From contig DDVW01000072.1 of the NCBI GenBank assembly GCA_002345545.1, forward strand, positions 28,551 to 92,550: a stretch of 64,000 nt of DNA. The letters run 5' to 3'. The DNA comes from Stenotrophomonas sp. UBA2302 (lineage in GTDB: Bacteria; Pseudomonadota; Gammaproteobacteria; Xanthomonadales; Xanthomonadaceae). Shown here piece by piece: positions 27,869-38,843 of the stretch. The position numbers were made by a program, and so were the translations under genes. Position 1 is the stretch's first letter. The number at the start of each line of letters is the position of its first letter. Under the pieces are notes generated by a model, which saw only the letters and a list, made by a program, of their open reading frames with translations, searched no databases and was not told where the DNA came from.

Positions 27869-29125
27869 ATGTCCCAAGGCACCTTGCTGTATGCCCAGTC
27901 CGGCGGCGTCACCGCCGTCATCAACGCTACCGCCTCGGCCGTCATCAGCACGGCGCGGGCGAAGAAAATCAAGGTGTTGGCCGCACGCAACGGCATCCTC
28001 GGCGCCCTGCGCGAAGACCTGATCGACACCTCGAAGGAATCGGCCGCCAGCATCGCCGCGCTGGCCCATACCCCGGGCGGTGCGTTCGGCTCGTGCCGCT
28101 ACAAGCTCAAGTCGCTGGATGCGGACCGGGCCAAGTACGAGCGCCTGCTGGAGGTGTTCAAGGCGCATGACGTGCGCTGGTTCCTCTACAACGGCGGCAA
28201 CGATTCGGCCGACACTGCACTGAAAGTCTCGCAACTGGCCAGCGAATACGGCTATCCGCTGACCTGCGTCGGCGTGCCGAAGACGATCGACAACGACCTG
28301 GCGGTCACCGACACCTGCCCCGGCTTCGGCTCGGCCGCCAAGTACACCGCGGTGTCGGTGCGCGAAGCGGCACTGGACGTGGCGGCGATGGCCGAAACCT
28401 CCACCCGCGTTTTCATCTACGAGGCGATGGGCCGCCACGCCGGCTGGCTGGCGGCCGCCGCCGGGCTGGCCGGCGAGAACCCGGACGATGCACCGCAGAT
28501 CATCCTGCTGCCCGAGCGCGCCTTTGATGAGACCAGGTTCCTGGCCAAGGTGAAGCAGGTGGTGGAGAAGGTCGGTTTCTGCGTGGTCGTCGCCAGTGAA
28601 GGCATCCACACCGCCGACGGCCGCTTCGTCGCCGATGCCGGCGGTGCCAAGGACTCCTTCGGGCATACCCAGCTCGGCGGTGTCGCCTCCCACCTCGCCG
28701 ACCGGGTCAAGGCCGAACTCGGCTACAAGGTGCACTGGACCCTGCCCGACTACCTGCAGCGCTCGGCCCGCCACATCGCCTCGAAAACCGACTGGGAACA
28801 GGCGCAGGCGGTGGGCAAGGCGGCGGTGCAATTTGCGCTGAAGGGCCAGAACTCGGTGATGCCGGTGATCGTGCGCAGCGCGGACGTGCCCTACCGCTGG
28901 AAGATCGAAGCCGCACCGCTGTCCAAGGTCGCCAACCATGAGAAGAAGATGCCGGCTGGTTTCATCCGCAAGGATGGTTTCGGCATCACCGAAAAAGCGC
29001 GACGCTACCTGCAGCCGCTGATCCGCGGCGAAGCGCCGCTGCCGTATGGCCGCGACGGCCTGCCCAAATACGTGACGCTGAAGAACGTGGCGGTGGCGAA
29101 GAAGCTGCCGGCGTGGGAAGGCTGA
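27869..29125 (+). CDS. pfp: PPi-dependent 6-phosphofructokinase
   Basis: The 418-aa protein belongs to the phosphofructokinase family and reversibly phosphorylates fructose 6-phosphate using pyrophosphate. The key discriminator is GGNDS at 109-113: the Asp (D112) at the position occupied by Gly in ATP enzymes marks PPi use. PKTIDNDL (137-144) and MGRHAGWL are also present. The length equals the characterised Xanthomonas campestris enzyme class. An upstream in-frame ATG would add 11 residues; the start at 27869 was chosen for fit to the family N-terminus. hppA and ppa lie just downstream, linking sugar metabolism to PPi supply. Confidence 0.94.
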   Translation: MSQGTLLYAQSGGVTAVINATASAVISTARAKKIKVLAARNGILGALREDLIDTSKESAASIAALAHTPGGAFGSCRYKLKSLDADRAKYERLLEVFKAHDVRWFLYNGGNDSADTALKVSQLASEYGYPLTCVGVPKTIDNDLAVTDTCPGFGSAAKYTAVSVREAALDVAAMAETSTRVFIYEAMGRHAGWLAAAAGLAGENPDDAPQIILLPERAFDETRFLAKVKQVVEKVGFCVVVASEGIHTADGRFVADAGGAKDSFGHTQLGGVASHLADRVKAELGYKVHWTLPDYLQRSARHIASKTDWEQAQAVGKAAVQFALKGQNSVMPVIVRSADVPYRWKIEAAPLSKVANHEKKMPAGFIRKDGFGITEKARRYLQPLIRGEAPLPYGRDGLPKYVTLKNVAVAKKLPAWEG

Positions 29126-29223
29126 GGCCGGCCTGTACCGGGCAGCGGTCGCCGCCATCATTCAGCATCGTTGCAGCGGCGCTGCCGCAACGTCGCCATG
29201 TGCCCCCTCATCCGGAGACAGTG

Positions 29224-29736
29224 ATGTCCAAGAGCTTTCCCCGCATTGCCGCCATGCTGTTTTTCACCATGATGGTCGCCGCGCCGCTGGCCTCGGCGCA
29301 CGATGACGGCCAGTGGCGGGGCAACCGCCATGGCGGGCAGTCGTCGATGCCGCAGTGGCAGCAACGCGAGGAACAGCGCCGTCGCGAGCAGGCGCAATGG
29401 GAGCGCGACCAGGAATGGCAGCGCCAGCAGCAGGAGGAACTGCGCCGCCGCGCGGAAACGCAGCAGCGCCGCGACGAAGCCTGGCAGCGCCAGCAGGAAG
29501 CCATCATCCGCCGCCAGGCCGATGCGCAGCGTCGCCAGGCCGGCTATCCGCACCAACACGGGCACTCCCACTGGCAGCGCGGCCACCGTTACGACGGGCC
29601 GACGAACGTGGTGCGTGACTGGAACCGCTACCAGCTGCGCCAGCCCGCGCGCGACCAGTACTGGGTGCGCACCGATGCCGGCGAGTATCTGCTGCTGGAC
29701 GCGGCCAACCGCCTGATCCTGGACCTGATGCGCTGA
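29224..29736 (+). CDS. RcnB-family periplasmic protein
   Basis: The 170-aa protein has a signal peptide (MSKSFPRIAAMLFFTMMVAAPLASA, cleavage near residue 25). A central Arg/Gln/Glu-rich charged region (about 45-115) resembles a long coiled coil. A C-terminal RcnB-like domain includes NVVRDWNRYQLRQP and YWVRTDAGEYLLLD. RcnB in E. coli affects nickel and cobalt balance; many xanthomonad members with long charged linkers have no known role. A His-rich patch (HQHGHSHWQRGH) precedes the RcnB part. Confidence 0.82.
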   Translation: MSKSFPRIAAMLFFTMMVAAPLASAHDDGQWRGNRHGGQSSMPQWQQREEQRRREQAQWERDQEWQRQQQEELRRRAETQQRRDEAWQRQQEAIIRRQADAQRRQAGYPHQHGHSHWQRGHRYDGPTNVVRDWNRYQLRQPARDQYWVRTDAGEYLLLDAANRLILDLMR

Positions 29737-29757
29737 GAATTGCCCAGCTGTGCATAC

Positions 29758-29788
29758 GGAAAAGGCCGCATCTGCGGCCTTTTCCTAA
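29758..29788. terminator. Bidirectional terminator between RcnB-like and hypothetical genes
   Basis: A GAAAAGGCCGC / GCGGCCTTTTC stem with a short loop and A/T flanks lies between the two convergent genes. Confidence 0.88.
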
Positions 29789-29811
29789 TTCCGGGCGCAA
29801 ACCCGCGCGCG

Positions 29812-30321
29812 TCAGCGCCTGCACGCCTCGCCCTCGACAAACAGCCGCGCCGAATAGGCCGGCAGTGCAGCGAGCCGGCCAGCCGCCGCCTGCACCTTGG
29901 CATCCTCCAGATAGACACGGTTGCGCCCCTGTCCGTCCAGCTCCACTTTCTGCCCGGCAGGCTTGCGCCACACCTCGATCCGCGCCCGCTGGCTGCCGCA
30001 TGCCGCCGACGGGATGTCGATCACCTCGTTGAGTTTCCAGCCGGCTGCTTCGCCGGGCGTGACCTTGCTTGCGTCCAGGAACACCGCACGCGGCTGGCAC
30101 TGCGGATTGGTGCGCACCAGCTGCATGTCATACGGCTGCGCCGCCGTACCGGTGAAGCGGCCTTCGATGCGGGTACAGGCTTCGGGAATCTGCCGCACGG
30201 TATGCACCGCATCAAGCGCCTGCGCGGCCGCGGCCGGCCGTTCGATCTCCGGTTTGGGACCGGCGGCGAGCAGCGGCATTGGCAGCGCGGCCAGCAGCAA
30301 CAGAACAGAGGCAGCTTTCAT
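29812..30321 (-). CDS. Hypothetical exported protein
   Basis: The 169-aa product begins with a signal peptide (MKAASVLLLLAALPMPLLAA), so it should be periplasmic or secreted. No family is recognised. The mature part contains four cysteines that could form two disulphides (in PEACTRIEG, NPQCQPR, SAACGSQ and the C-terminal GEACRR). The start at 30321 was chosen because the longer frame to 30645 lacks a signal peptide. It lies between the RcnB-like gene (convergent) and hppA (divergent). Confidence 0.72.
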   Translation of the reverse strand: MKAASVLLLLAALPMPLLAAGPKPEIERPAAAAQALDAVHTVRQIPEACTRIEGRFTGTAAQPYDMQLVRTNPQCQPRAVFLDASKVTPGEAAGWKLNEVIDIPSAACGSQRARIEVWRKPAGQKVELDGQGRNRVYLEDAKVQAAAGRLAALPAYSARLFVEGEACRR

Positions 30322-30567
30322 CGTGGGGATTCCGTATCGACAAGGGGCTGACGTTGCCAGTCCTGTGCTGAACCCTCCGGCAAGCACCTGCCCGGCTGGC
30401 GGCGGAGACAGCTGCCAGTCATACTCGGCCGGCCTCAGGAGTGTTTGAACACCGCGACACGTACCACAGCCGCAGCGCGGCCCGGGTCTGTTCCAGTGCT
30501 TCGTTCCACCCGGCGTGTCCCTAGCTTCATCCTCTGCTGGATGGCATCCACCAACGCTGGAGGGGTC

Positions 30568-32595
<2,028 letters not shown>

Positions 32596-32620
32596 ACGCG
32601 GCCCGATTGCGTCCGGCACC

Positions 32621-32673
32621 GCAGCGGTCGGATCAGGCCCGGCCCACCGCATCTTGCGGGCCTGATCCGCTGC
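32621..32673 (+). terminator. Long hairpin downstream of hppA
   Basis: A 12-bp perfect stem (GGATCAGGCCCG with CGGGCCTGATCC), extended by GCAGC/GCTGC, lies 26 bases after the hppA stop. There is no T run, so it may act as an RNA-stabilising hairpin or a Rho-assisted stop. A second weaker C/G hairpin follows before ppa. Confidence 0.5.
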
Positions 32674-32887
32674 CCGGCGCACCCGCCCCCTCTCCCGCCT
32701 GCCGGGAAGGGGGCGACTGAACACAGGCCACAGCCAGCCAGGAACCGGCAACCCGCTGTATCTGCTGGAAAAAGCGGTGAATCCCGGTGACCGCGCCCGT
32801 TTCCGCGGCGGCGCTTGATGCAGCGCAATAAGGGGCCGCGTAGAATGCGCGGTTTCCCTCAAGCCATCAGCATCCGGAGTCAGCGCA

Positions 32888-33433
32888 ATGAGCCTGAAAC
32901 TCGTCTCCCCGGGCAAGAACCCGCCGGAAGAAATCAACGTCATCGTCGAGATCCCGAAGGATTCGGAGCCGGTGAAGTACGAAATGGACAAGGACAGCGG
33001 CGCGATCTTCGTCGACCGCATCCTCTCCACGCCGATGCGCTACCCGTGCAACTACGGCTTCGTGCCGCAGACCCTGTGCGGTGATGGCGACCCGGCCGAC
33101 GTGCTGGTGGTGCTGCCGCTGCCGCTGGTGCCGGGTTCGGTGGTGCGCTGCCGTCCGGTCGGCGTGCTGAAGATGAGCGACGAAGCCGGCAGCGACGAGA
33201 AGATCCTCGCCGTCCCGGTGGCCAAGATCTTCAGCGGCTATGCGCACGTGGAAGACATCCACCAGGTGTCCAGCCACTGGCTGGAGCGCATCGGCCACTT
33301 CTTCGAGCACTACAAGGATCTGGAAAAGGGCAAGTGGGTCAAGATCGAAGGCTGGGGTGACGCCGCCGAAGCCAAGAAGATCCTCAGCGAATCCCACCAG
33401 ACCTTCCTGGCCAAGCAGAAGCAGGAAGGCTGA
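32888..33433 (+). CDS. ppa: Inorganic pyrophosphatase (soluble, family I)
   Basis: The 181-aa cytoplasmic enzyme hydrolyses PPi to two phosphates. Family I features: YEMDKDSGAIFVDR, PMRYPCNYGFVP, the metal-binding GDGDPADVLV and the C-terminal KGKWVKIEGWG. It is expressed from its own region behind hppA. Having a soluble pyrophosphatase alongside PPi-dependent PFK and a PPi-driven pump implies competition for the same pool. Confidence 0.97.
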   Translation: MSLKLVSPGKNPPEEINVIVEIPKDSEPVKYEMDKDSGAIFVDRILSTPMRYPCNYGFVPQTLCGDGDPADVLVVLPLPLVPGSVVRCRPVGVLKMSDEAGSDEKILAVPVAKIFSGYAHVEDIHQVSSHWLERIGHFFEHYKDLEKGKWVKIEGWGDAAEAKKILSESHQTFLAKQKQEG

Positions 33434-33597
33434 ACGCCACGCCACGTGCGGCCCAGTCCGGTGCCGCACGCAGCGACAGTGATCACGTTTCATATCCGCA
33501 CCGCATGACCCCGCCACGGGGTTCCGCTACATTGACAGGCCGGTTTTCCGGCCTGTTGCATTGACGGCCGTGCAGTTCCACTTTTGGGGAAAGTACC

Positions 33598-34716
33598 TTG
33601 CGCATCCTGTATGTCGGCGATGAAGCCAGCCTGTCGAACGATCTTGTCGACTATGTCAGCGACCTCGGAGAGGACTGGCAGCTGCAGGGCGTTGCCGACG
33701 GCAATGCCGCCATCGCCACCGTGGCGTCGGTGAACGTGGATGCGGTGATCGTCGCCCCGGTCCTGTCCGATCTCACGCCGGCCACCCTGCTGGGCCAGAT
33801 CCGCACGCTGCGCCCGGAAACCATCCGCATCGCCCTGATCGACAGCGACAACCCCCACCGTGCACCGTCGGCTCGCATCATCGGCGTCGCCCACCGTTTC
33901 CTGCCGCTGCCGCTGGCGCCGGAAGTCCTGCTGGAAGCGCTTACCAGTTTCGAGGAGCTGCGCGAGCTGCTTGACAGCCCGCGCCTGCGCAGCGCCATCG
34001 GCCGTATCGAAAAGCTGCCGTCACCGCCGCACCTGTACCTGAGCCTGATGCAGGCGCTGGAAGAGAACGAAGACAGCGATGCCGGCGAGATCGCCAGCCT
34101 GGTCGCGGCCGATCCGGCCATCGCCGCCAAGGTGCTGCAACTGTCCAACTCCGCGTTCTTCAACAACGGCCGCGCCATCTCCGACCTGCGCGCCGCCGTC
34201 ACCCGGCTGGGGCTGTCGACCCTGCGCGACCTGGTGCTGGCCAGCGAAGTGTTCTCGCTGGCGGCCATCTCCGCCGCCGAGCGCAACGCCCTGCAGACAC
34301 GCGCACTGATGGCCTCGCGGCTGGCCGCGAAAATGCTGCCGGCTTCCAGTGCCGAACTCGGCGCCACCGCCGCCCTGCTGGCCGATATCGGCCTGCTGCT
34401 GCCAGGCGTGCGCAATGAACGCAACGAAACGGCCAGCGAGGGCGACGAGCGCCCCGGGCACGCCGAAGCCGGCGCCTACCTGCTGGGCCTGTGGGGGCTG
34501 CCGATGCCGATCATCGAGGCCGTCGCCTTCCACCTGCAGCCGCAGCGCTCCAACGTGCGCAGCTTCTGGGTCAGCGGCGCGGTGCACGTAGCCACCGCAC
34601 TGGCCGGCGGCACGGCGGTCGATGAGCAGTACCTCACCCGCACCGGCGTGATCTCCCGGCTGGAGGGCTGGCGTGAACTGGCGGCCGATCTGTCAGGGCT
34701 GGGCGTGGAGGCCTGA
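33598..34716 (+). CDS. HDOD-domain protein with pseudo-receiver
   Basis: The 372-aa protein starts with a receiver-like fold (about 1-125, MRILYVGDEA keeps the acidic pair). The phospho-acceptor site reads AVIVAPVLSDL, with no Asp at the end of beta-3, so it is probably not phosphorylated. An HDOD domain follows (about 135-330: LPSPPHLYLSLMQALEEN, VAADPAIAAKVLQLSNSAFF), a degenerate HD-like signalling module. Start is TTG at 33598, five bases after a GGGGAAAG-type ribosome-binding site. Xanthomonads encode several HDOD regulators of virulence and motility; no target is evident here. Confidence 0.88.
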   Translation: MRILYVGDEASLSNDLVDYVSDLGEDWQLQGVADGNAAIATVASVNVDAVIVAPVLSDLTPATLLGQIRTLRPETIRIALIDSDNPHRAPSARIIGVAHRFLPLPLAPEVLLEALTSFEELRELLDSPRLRSAIGRIEKLPSPPHLYLSLMQALEENEDSDAGEIASLVAADPAIAAKVLQLSNSAFFNNGRAISDLRAAVTRLGLSTLRDLVLASEVFSLAAISAAERNALQTRALMASRLAAKMLPASSAELGATAALLADIGLLLPGVRNERNETASEGDERPGHAEAGAYLLGLWGLPMPIIEAVAFHLQPQRSNVRSFWVSGAVHVATALAGGTAVDEQYLTRTGVISRLEGWRELAADLSGLGVEA

Positions 34717-34734
34717 GGCCATCGCCCATCGAGC

Positions 34735-34764
34735 GAAAAAGGCCGCCTGTGCGGCCTTTTTTGT
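34735..34764 (+). terminator. Rho-independent terminator after HDOD gene
   Basis: A perfect AAAAAGGCCGC / GCGGCCTTTTTT hairpin with a short loop, followed by a T run. Confidence 0.92.
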
Positions 34765-34912
34765 ACCTTGCCGACAGCACCGCCCGTAGAAGGCCGCAGC
34801 GTGTGGCCGCGCACTGGCCGCTGCGTGTTTTTCGCGTTTTCCGGCGGATTTGTGCTTTGTCGATGTCCACCGCGTCCGTAGAATCGAGCCACCCCCACGC
34901 TTGCGAGCTGTA

Positions 34913-36607
34913 ATGCACCATGACACCGCCCTGATCAACATGCTTGCCATCGGCCTGGGCCTGGCCTTCGTGTTCGGCGCACTGGCCAACCGGCTGCGGC
35001 TGTCACCGCTGGTGGGCTACCTGGTCGCAGGCATCATCGTCGGGCCGTTCACGCCGGGCTTCGTCGCCGACCAGGAGCTGGCCAACCAGTTGGCGGAAAT
35101 CGGCGTGATGCTGCTGATGTTCGGGGTCGGCCTGCATTTCTCGATCAAGGACCTGATGGCGGTCAAGTCCATCGCCATTCCCGGAGCCATCGGCCAGACC
35201 GCCGTGGCAACCCTGCTCGGCTGGGGCGTGGCCTCACTGATGGGCTGGCCGACGCTGCACGGGCTGATCTTCGGCTTTTCGCTGGCCACCGCCTCCACCG
35301 TGGTGCTGCTGCGGGCCATGGAGGAGCGCCGCCTGCTGGAAGCCACCCGCGGCAAGATCGCGGTGGGCTGGCTGATCGTCGAGGATCTGGCCTGCGTACT
35401 GGCGCTGGTGATGATGCCGGTGCTCGCCGGGGTGTTCGGGCCGGACGCACAGAACCAGCAGCACAGCCTCGGCAGCGTGCTGACCAGCATCGGCTGGACG
35501 TTCGTGCAGCTGGGCCTGTTCGTGGCGGTGATGCTGGTGGTCGGACGCCGGCTGATCCCGTGGCTGCTCGAGCGCATCGCCAGCACCGGTTCGCGTGAGC
35601 TGTTCACCCTGTGCGTGCTGGCCATCGCCCTGGGCGTGGCGTTCGGCGCCGCCGCGCTGTTCGGCGTGTCCTTCGCACTGGGTGCGTTCTTCGCCGGGAT
35701 GATGCTCAACGAATCCGAACTCAGCAACAAGGCCGCGCACGACTCGCTGCCGCTGCGCGACGCCTTCGCGGTGCTGTTCTTCGTCTCGGTGGGCATGCTG
35801 TTCAACCCGATGATCCTGGTCGAACACCCGTGGCAGGTGCTGGCGACGGTGGCGATCATCATGTTCGGCAAGTCGCTGGCGGCATTCTTCATCGTGCGCG
35901 CGTTCGGCCATTCCAAGAGCACCGCACTGACCATTTCCGCCTCGCTGGCACAGATCGGCGAGTTCGCCTTCATCATCGCCGGCCTCGGCGTGGCGCTGAA
36001 GATCCTGCCCGCCACCGGCCTGTCGCTGGTGCTGGCCGGTGCGCTGGTGTCGATCATGCTCAACCCGCTGGTATTCCGCCTGCTCGACCGCTGGCAGGCA
36101 CGGCATCCGATCGCCAGCAAGTCGCCGGGGGAACCGGAAGCTCCTCCGGGCCCGTCGCTGGACCTGCACGACCATGCCATCGTCATCGGCTACGGCCGGG
36201 TCGGCAGCCATCTGGCACAGCTGCTGCAGCGGCGTGGCGTGCCGCTGCTGGTGATCGACGACAACCGCGAGCACGTGGAGCGCGCCCATGCCGCCGGCAT
36301 CCCCGGCATCCGCGGCAGTGCCGCCGCCGACCGCGTGCTGGCCGAAGCCCACCCGGAGCGGGCCAAGATCGCCATCCTCGCCATACCGCAACCGCTGGAG
36401 GCCGGCGAGACACTGGCCAAACTGCGCGCGATCAACCCCAATCTGACCCTGCTGGCCCGCGCCCACAGCGATGCGGAGGTCAAGCACCTGCTGGAGCACG
36501 GCGCCGACGGCACGGTGATGGCCGAACGCGAGCTGGCCCATTCGCTGGCCGAAATGGTGATGGCTACCCCGCCCTACCGCACCCTGCACCACGTCCCCGG
36601 CCACTGA
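34913..36607 (+). CDS. ybaL: YbaL-type K+/H+ antiporter with TrkA-N domain
   Basis: The 564-aa inner-membrane protein has an N-terminal CPA2 exchanger domain of about 12 helices (1-390; GVMLLMFGVGLHFS, FGFSLATASTVVLLRA). A cytoplasmic TrkA-N/Rossmann domain follows (about 415-540; AIVIGYGRVGSHLAQLL). Length and domain order fit YbaL of E. coli (558 aa) rather than KefB/KefC, which are longer or partner with ancillary flavoproteins; none is encoded nearby. It likely exports K+ (or Na+) for protons under nucleotide control. The start at 34913 was chosen for the MHHDTALINMLAIG N-terminus. Confidence 0.93.
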   Translation: MHHDTALINMLAIGLGLAFVFGALANRLRLSPLVGYLVAGIIVGPFTPGFVADQELANQLAEIGVMLLMFGVGLHFSIKDLMAVKSIAIPGAIGQTAVATLLGWGVASLMGWPTLHGLIFGFSLATASTVVLLRAMEERRLLEATRGKIAVGWLIVEDLACVLALVMMPVLAGVFGPDAQNQQHSLGSVLTSIGWTFVQLGLFVAVMLVVGRRLIPWLLERIASTGSRELFTLCVLAIALGVAFGAAALFGVSFALGAFFAGMMLNESELSNKAAHDSLPLRDAFAVLFFVSVGMLFNPMILVEHPWQVLATVAIIMFGKSLAAFFIVRAFGHSKSTALTISASLAQIGEFAFIIAGLGVALKILPATGLSLVLAGALVSIMLNPLVFRLLDRWQARHPIASKSPGEPEAPPGPSLDLHDHAIVIGYGRVGSHLAQLLQRRGVPLLVIDDNREHVERAHAAGIPGIRGSAAADRVLAEAHPERAKIAILAIPQPLEAGETLAKLRAINPNLTLLARAHSDAEVKHLLEHGADGTVMAERELAHSLAEMVMATPPYRTLHHVPGH

Positions 36608-36842
36608 CGGCACCTTGGCGAGGGGGGCTGGTGCTGCGGCGCACTTCCAGGCGGCCAGCAGCACCTGCCCCGGCCGCCGTTATCCGCACTCACCTGCCAT
36701 CGATGGGCTGAGCATGCCCAGCCACACCACGACCATCGACCGACCCGTACAGGAAAAACAGCAGCGGCGCGCCAGAACCCCGGCAGGCCGCTGCCCATCA
36801 CCTCAAGCGCAGCGGCATCTGCTGCCGCTGCACCGGCATCAC

Positions 36843-38129
36843 TCAGGCTTGTGACAGTGCCTGTTCCAGATCGGCCAGCAGGTCGTCGATGTGCTCGATG
36901 CCGACCGACAGCCTCACGGTATCCAGCGTCACTCCCGCCTTCTCCAGCTCGGCGGCGTCGAGCTGACGGTGGGTGGTCGAGGCCGGGTGCGTGGCCAGCG
37001 ACTTGGCATCCCCCAGATTCACCAGCCGGGTGAACAGCTGCAGCGCATCGAGGAAGCGCGCGCCGGCCTCGCGCCCACCGGGCAGGCCGAAGGTCAGGAT
37101 CCCCGAGCCGTATCCGCGCAGGTACTTCTGCACCAGCGCGTGCTCGGGATGATCCGGCAGCGCCGCGTAATTCACCCACGCCACCTTGGCGTGCTTCTGC
37201 AGGTACTGCGCCACCGCCAGCGTGTTGCTGTTGATGCGATCCATGCGCAGCGCCAGCGTCTCGATGCCCTGCAGGATCTGGAAGGCGTTGAACGGCGAGA
37301 TCGCCGCACCGGTGTTGCGCAGCGGCACCACCCGCGCACGGCCGATATAGGCCGCCGGCCCCAGCGCCTCGGTATAGACCACGCCGTGGTAGCTGACGTC
37401 CGGAGTGTTCAGCCGCGGGAAGCGCTGCTTGTGCTCGGCCCACGGGAAACGCCCCGAATCGACGATCGCACCACCGAGGCTGGTGCCATGCCCGCCCAGG
37501 TACTTGGTCAACGAATGCACGACGATATCGGCGCCGAAATCGAACGGACGCTGCAGGTACGGCGTAGCCACGGTGTTGTCGACAATGACCGGCACGCCGT
37601 GGGCATGGGCGATCTTCGCGATGGCCTCGATGTCGGTGATGTTGCCGCGCGGATTACCGATCGATTCGACGAACACCGCCTTGGTCTTCTCGTCGATCAG
37701 CGCGGCGAAGGCCTGCGGATCACGGTAGTCGGCGAAACGGGTTTCAATGCCGAATTGCGGCAACGTATGTGCGAACAGATTGTAGGTGCCGCCATACAGC
37801 GCACTGGAGGCGAGGATGTTGTCACCGGCCTCGGCGATGGTCTGGATCGCATAGGTGACGGCGGTCTGGCCCGACGCCACCGCCAGCGCACCAATGCCCC
37901 CCTCCAGCGCGGCGATGCGCTTCTCCAGCACATCGGTGGTCGGGTTCATGATGCGGGTGTAGATATTGCCCTGTACCTTCAGGTCGAACAGGTCGGCCCC
38001 ATGCTGGGTGTCGTCGAAGGCGTAGGCCACGGTCTGGTAGATCGGCACCGCCACCGCGCGGGTGGTCGGGTCCGGCGAATAACCGCCATGCACGGCGATG
38101 GTTTCAGGTTTCCACTGCGGATTGGTCAT
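36843..38129 (-). CDS. metY: O-acetylhomoserine sulfhydrylase (MetY-type)
   Basis: The 428-aa Cys/Met metabolism PLP enzyme starts WKPETIAVHGGYSPDPTTRAVAVPIYQT and carries the PLP lysine in HSLTKYLGGHGTSLGG. Length and the NTVATPYLQRPFDFGADIVVHS block fit O-acetylhomoserine aminocarboxypropyltransferase, which makes homocysteine (or methionine) from O-acetylhomoserine and sulfide. The shorter MetB/MetC enzymes (about 390 aa) are less likely. It is convergent with ybaL. The group II intron array ends about 180 bp upstream of its start, so its promoter must lie in that short stretch or in the intron remnant. Confidence 0.92.
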   Translation of the reverse strand: MTNPQWKPETIAVHGGYSPDPTTRAVAVPIYQTVAYAFDDTQHGADLFDLKVQGNIYTRIMNPTTDVLEKRIAALEGGIGALAVASGQTAVTYAIQTIAEAGDNILASSALYGGTYNLFAHTLPQFGIETRFADYRDPQAFAALIDEKTKAVFVESIGNPRGNITDIEAIAKIAHAHGVPVIVDNTVATPYLQRPFDFGADIVVHSLTKYLGGHGTSLGGAIVDSGRFPWAEHKQRFPRLNTPDVSYHGVVYTEALGPAAYIGRARVVPLRNTGAAISPFNAFQILQGIETLALRMDRINSNTLAVAQYLQKHAKVAWVNYAALPDHPEHALVQKYLRGYGSGILTFGLPGGREAGARFLDALQLFTRLVNLGDAKSLATHPASTTHRQLDAAELEKAGVTLDTVRLSVGIEHIDDLLADLEQALSQA

Positions 38130-38308
38130 CGGAATACTCGCGCGAAGGGAGAGGCCGCTGACCATAGCCGACAGCGGACATCGCACAGCTGAAAGTTGCA
38201 GGAGTTACTGGATGGAATGCATGAGTTTGTCGCGCCGCCCGCCTGAATCACCAGGACTGCGACGGGTTATGCAGACAATGGTTGCCAGAGGCCATCAGTG
38301 CCAGCACC

Positions 38309-38609
38309 GCTTCCATTCCGGCGAATACTTCTTCGCCAGACGGATGAAGTTCTGCGCCATCGCATCATGCGTCGAACGACCTTGCCGAAAGCCGAAGCTG
38401 TTCGGATCGCCCGTGCTCTCTGCAACCGGTCCAGTGCCAGCAGGTTAAGTGCCTGCATGGCCCTGTCCCGCATCGTGGGGATGCCCAACGGCCGCTCCTT
38501 CCCATTTGATTTCGGGATGAAGACGCGCCGTAGTGGCAGGGGCTTGTAGCCACGCGGACGCAGCTGCGTGATTGCCTTCCAGCGTTGCCCGGGGTTGGTC
38601 CACAGCACA
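38309..38609 (-). pseudogene. Reverse transcriptase fragment of the intron remnant
   Basis: The translation corresponds to the region beginning [20 protein letters not shown] and continuing through [16 protein letters not shown] one-base loss near 38430 then shifts the frame and the rest reads as Arg-rich nonsense. The catalytic YADD region and the C-terminus are absent. Confidence 0.85.
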
Positions 38610-38762
38610 CGTGACCTGGTCGATACCCATACCGGTCAGCCCAGCTCCCGAACCGCATTGCTGCTCGCAGTCCTCGTCCCTCTCTCACGAGCTGGATGTA
38701 CCTGAAATCAGGGGGATTCATTTTCGACAGGGCTCCGCACCTGACCGTTACCGATCACGCAC
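38309..38762 (-). mobile_element. Group II intron remnant, internally deleted and 3'-truncated
   Basis: This segment copies the neighbouring full intron in two pieces. 38616-38762 repeats the 5' end (from GTGCGTGA through GGTATGGGTATCGACCAG), and 38309-38612 repeats part of the reverse transcriptase gene. About 690 bases present in the full copy (domain I to the RT N-terminus) are missing at the junction, and homology stops near 38309-38313. A one-base deletion near 38430 puts the RT remnant out of frame. Nucleotide identity to the full copy is high, roughly 95% by eye, so the duplication is recent. It follows the full intron head to tail. Confidence 0.85.
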
Positions 38763-38843
38763 GCCTATCCAGGCTACCGCTAGTCGCATAGCAGGCTTCC
38801 TACCTTGAAAGCATTTTCCAAGGTGAAGCAATGCCACCACGGA
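38616..38843. repeat. Direct repeat copy 1 (intron 3' end plus 5' domain I)
   Basis: About 228 bases match 40883-41111 with a one-base indel and a handful of substitutions. In the minus-strand reading it starts with CGTGGTGGCATTGCTTCACC, runs through a GCCTGGATAGGC hairpin into GTGCGTGATCGG and ends at GTATCGACCAG. Confidence 0.92.

Noticed and set aside
36608..36842. Small gene (about 79 aa) between ybaL and metY
   Set aside because: No ribosome-binding site, no recognisable sequence, and it lies in a convergent gap rich in GCAGCGGC-type inverted repeats.
38130..38308. SAM- or SAH-type riboswitch upstream of metY
   Set aside because: No conserved core of a known SAM or SAH class was recognised in the short stretch left by the intron remnant.
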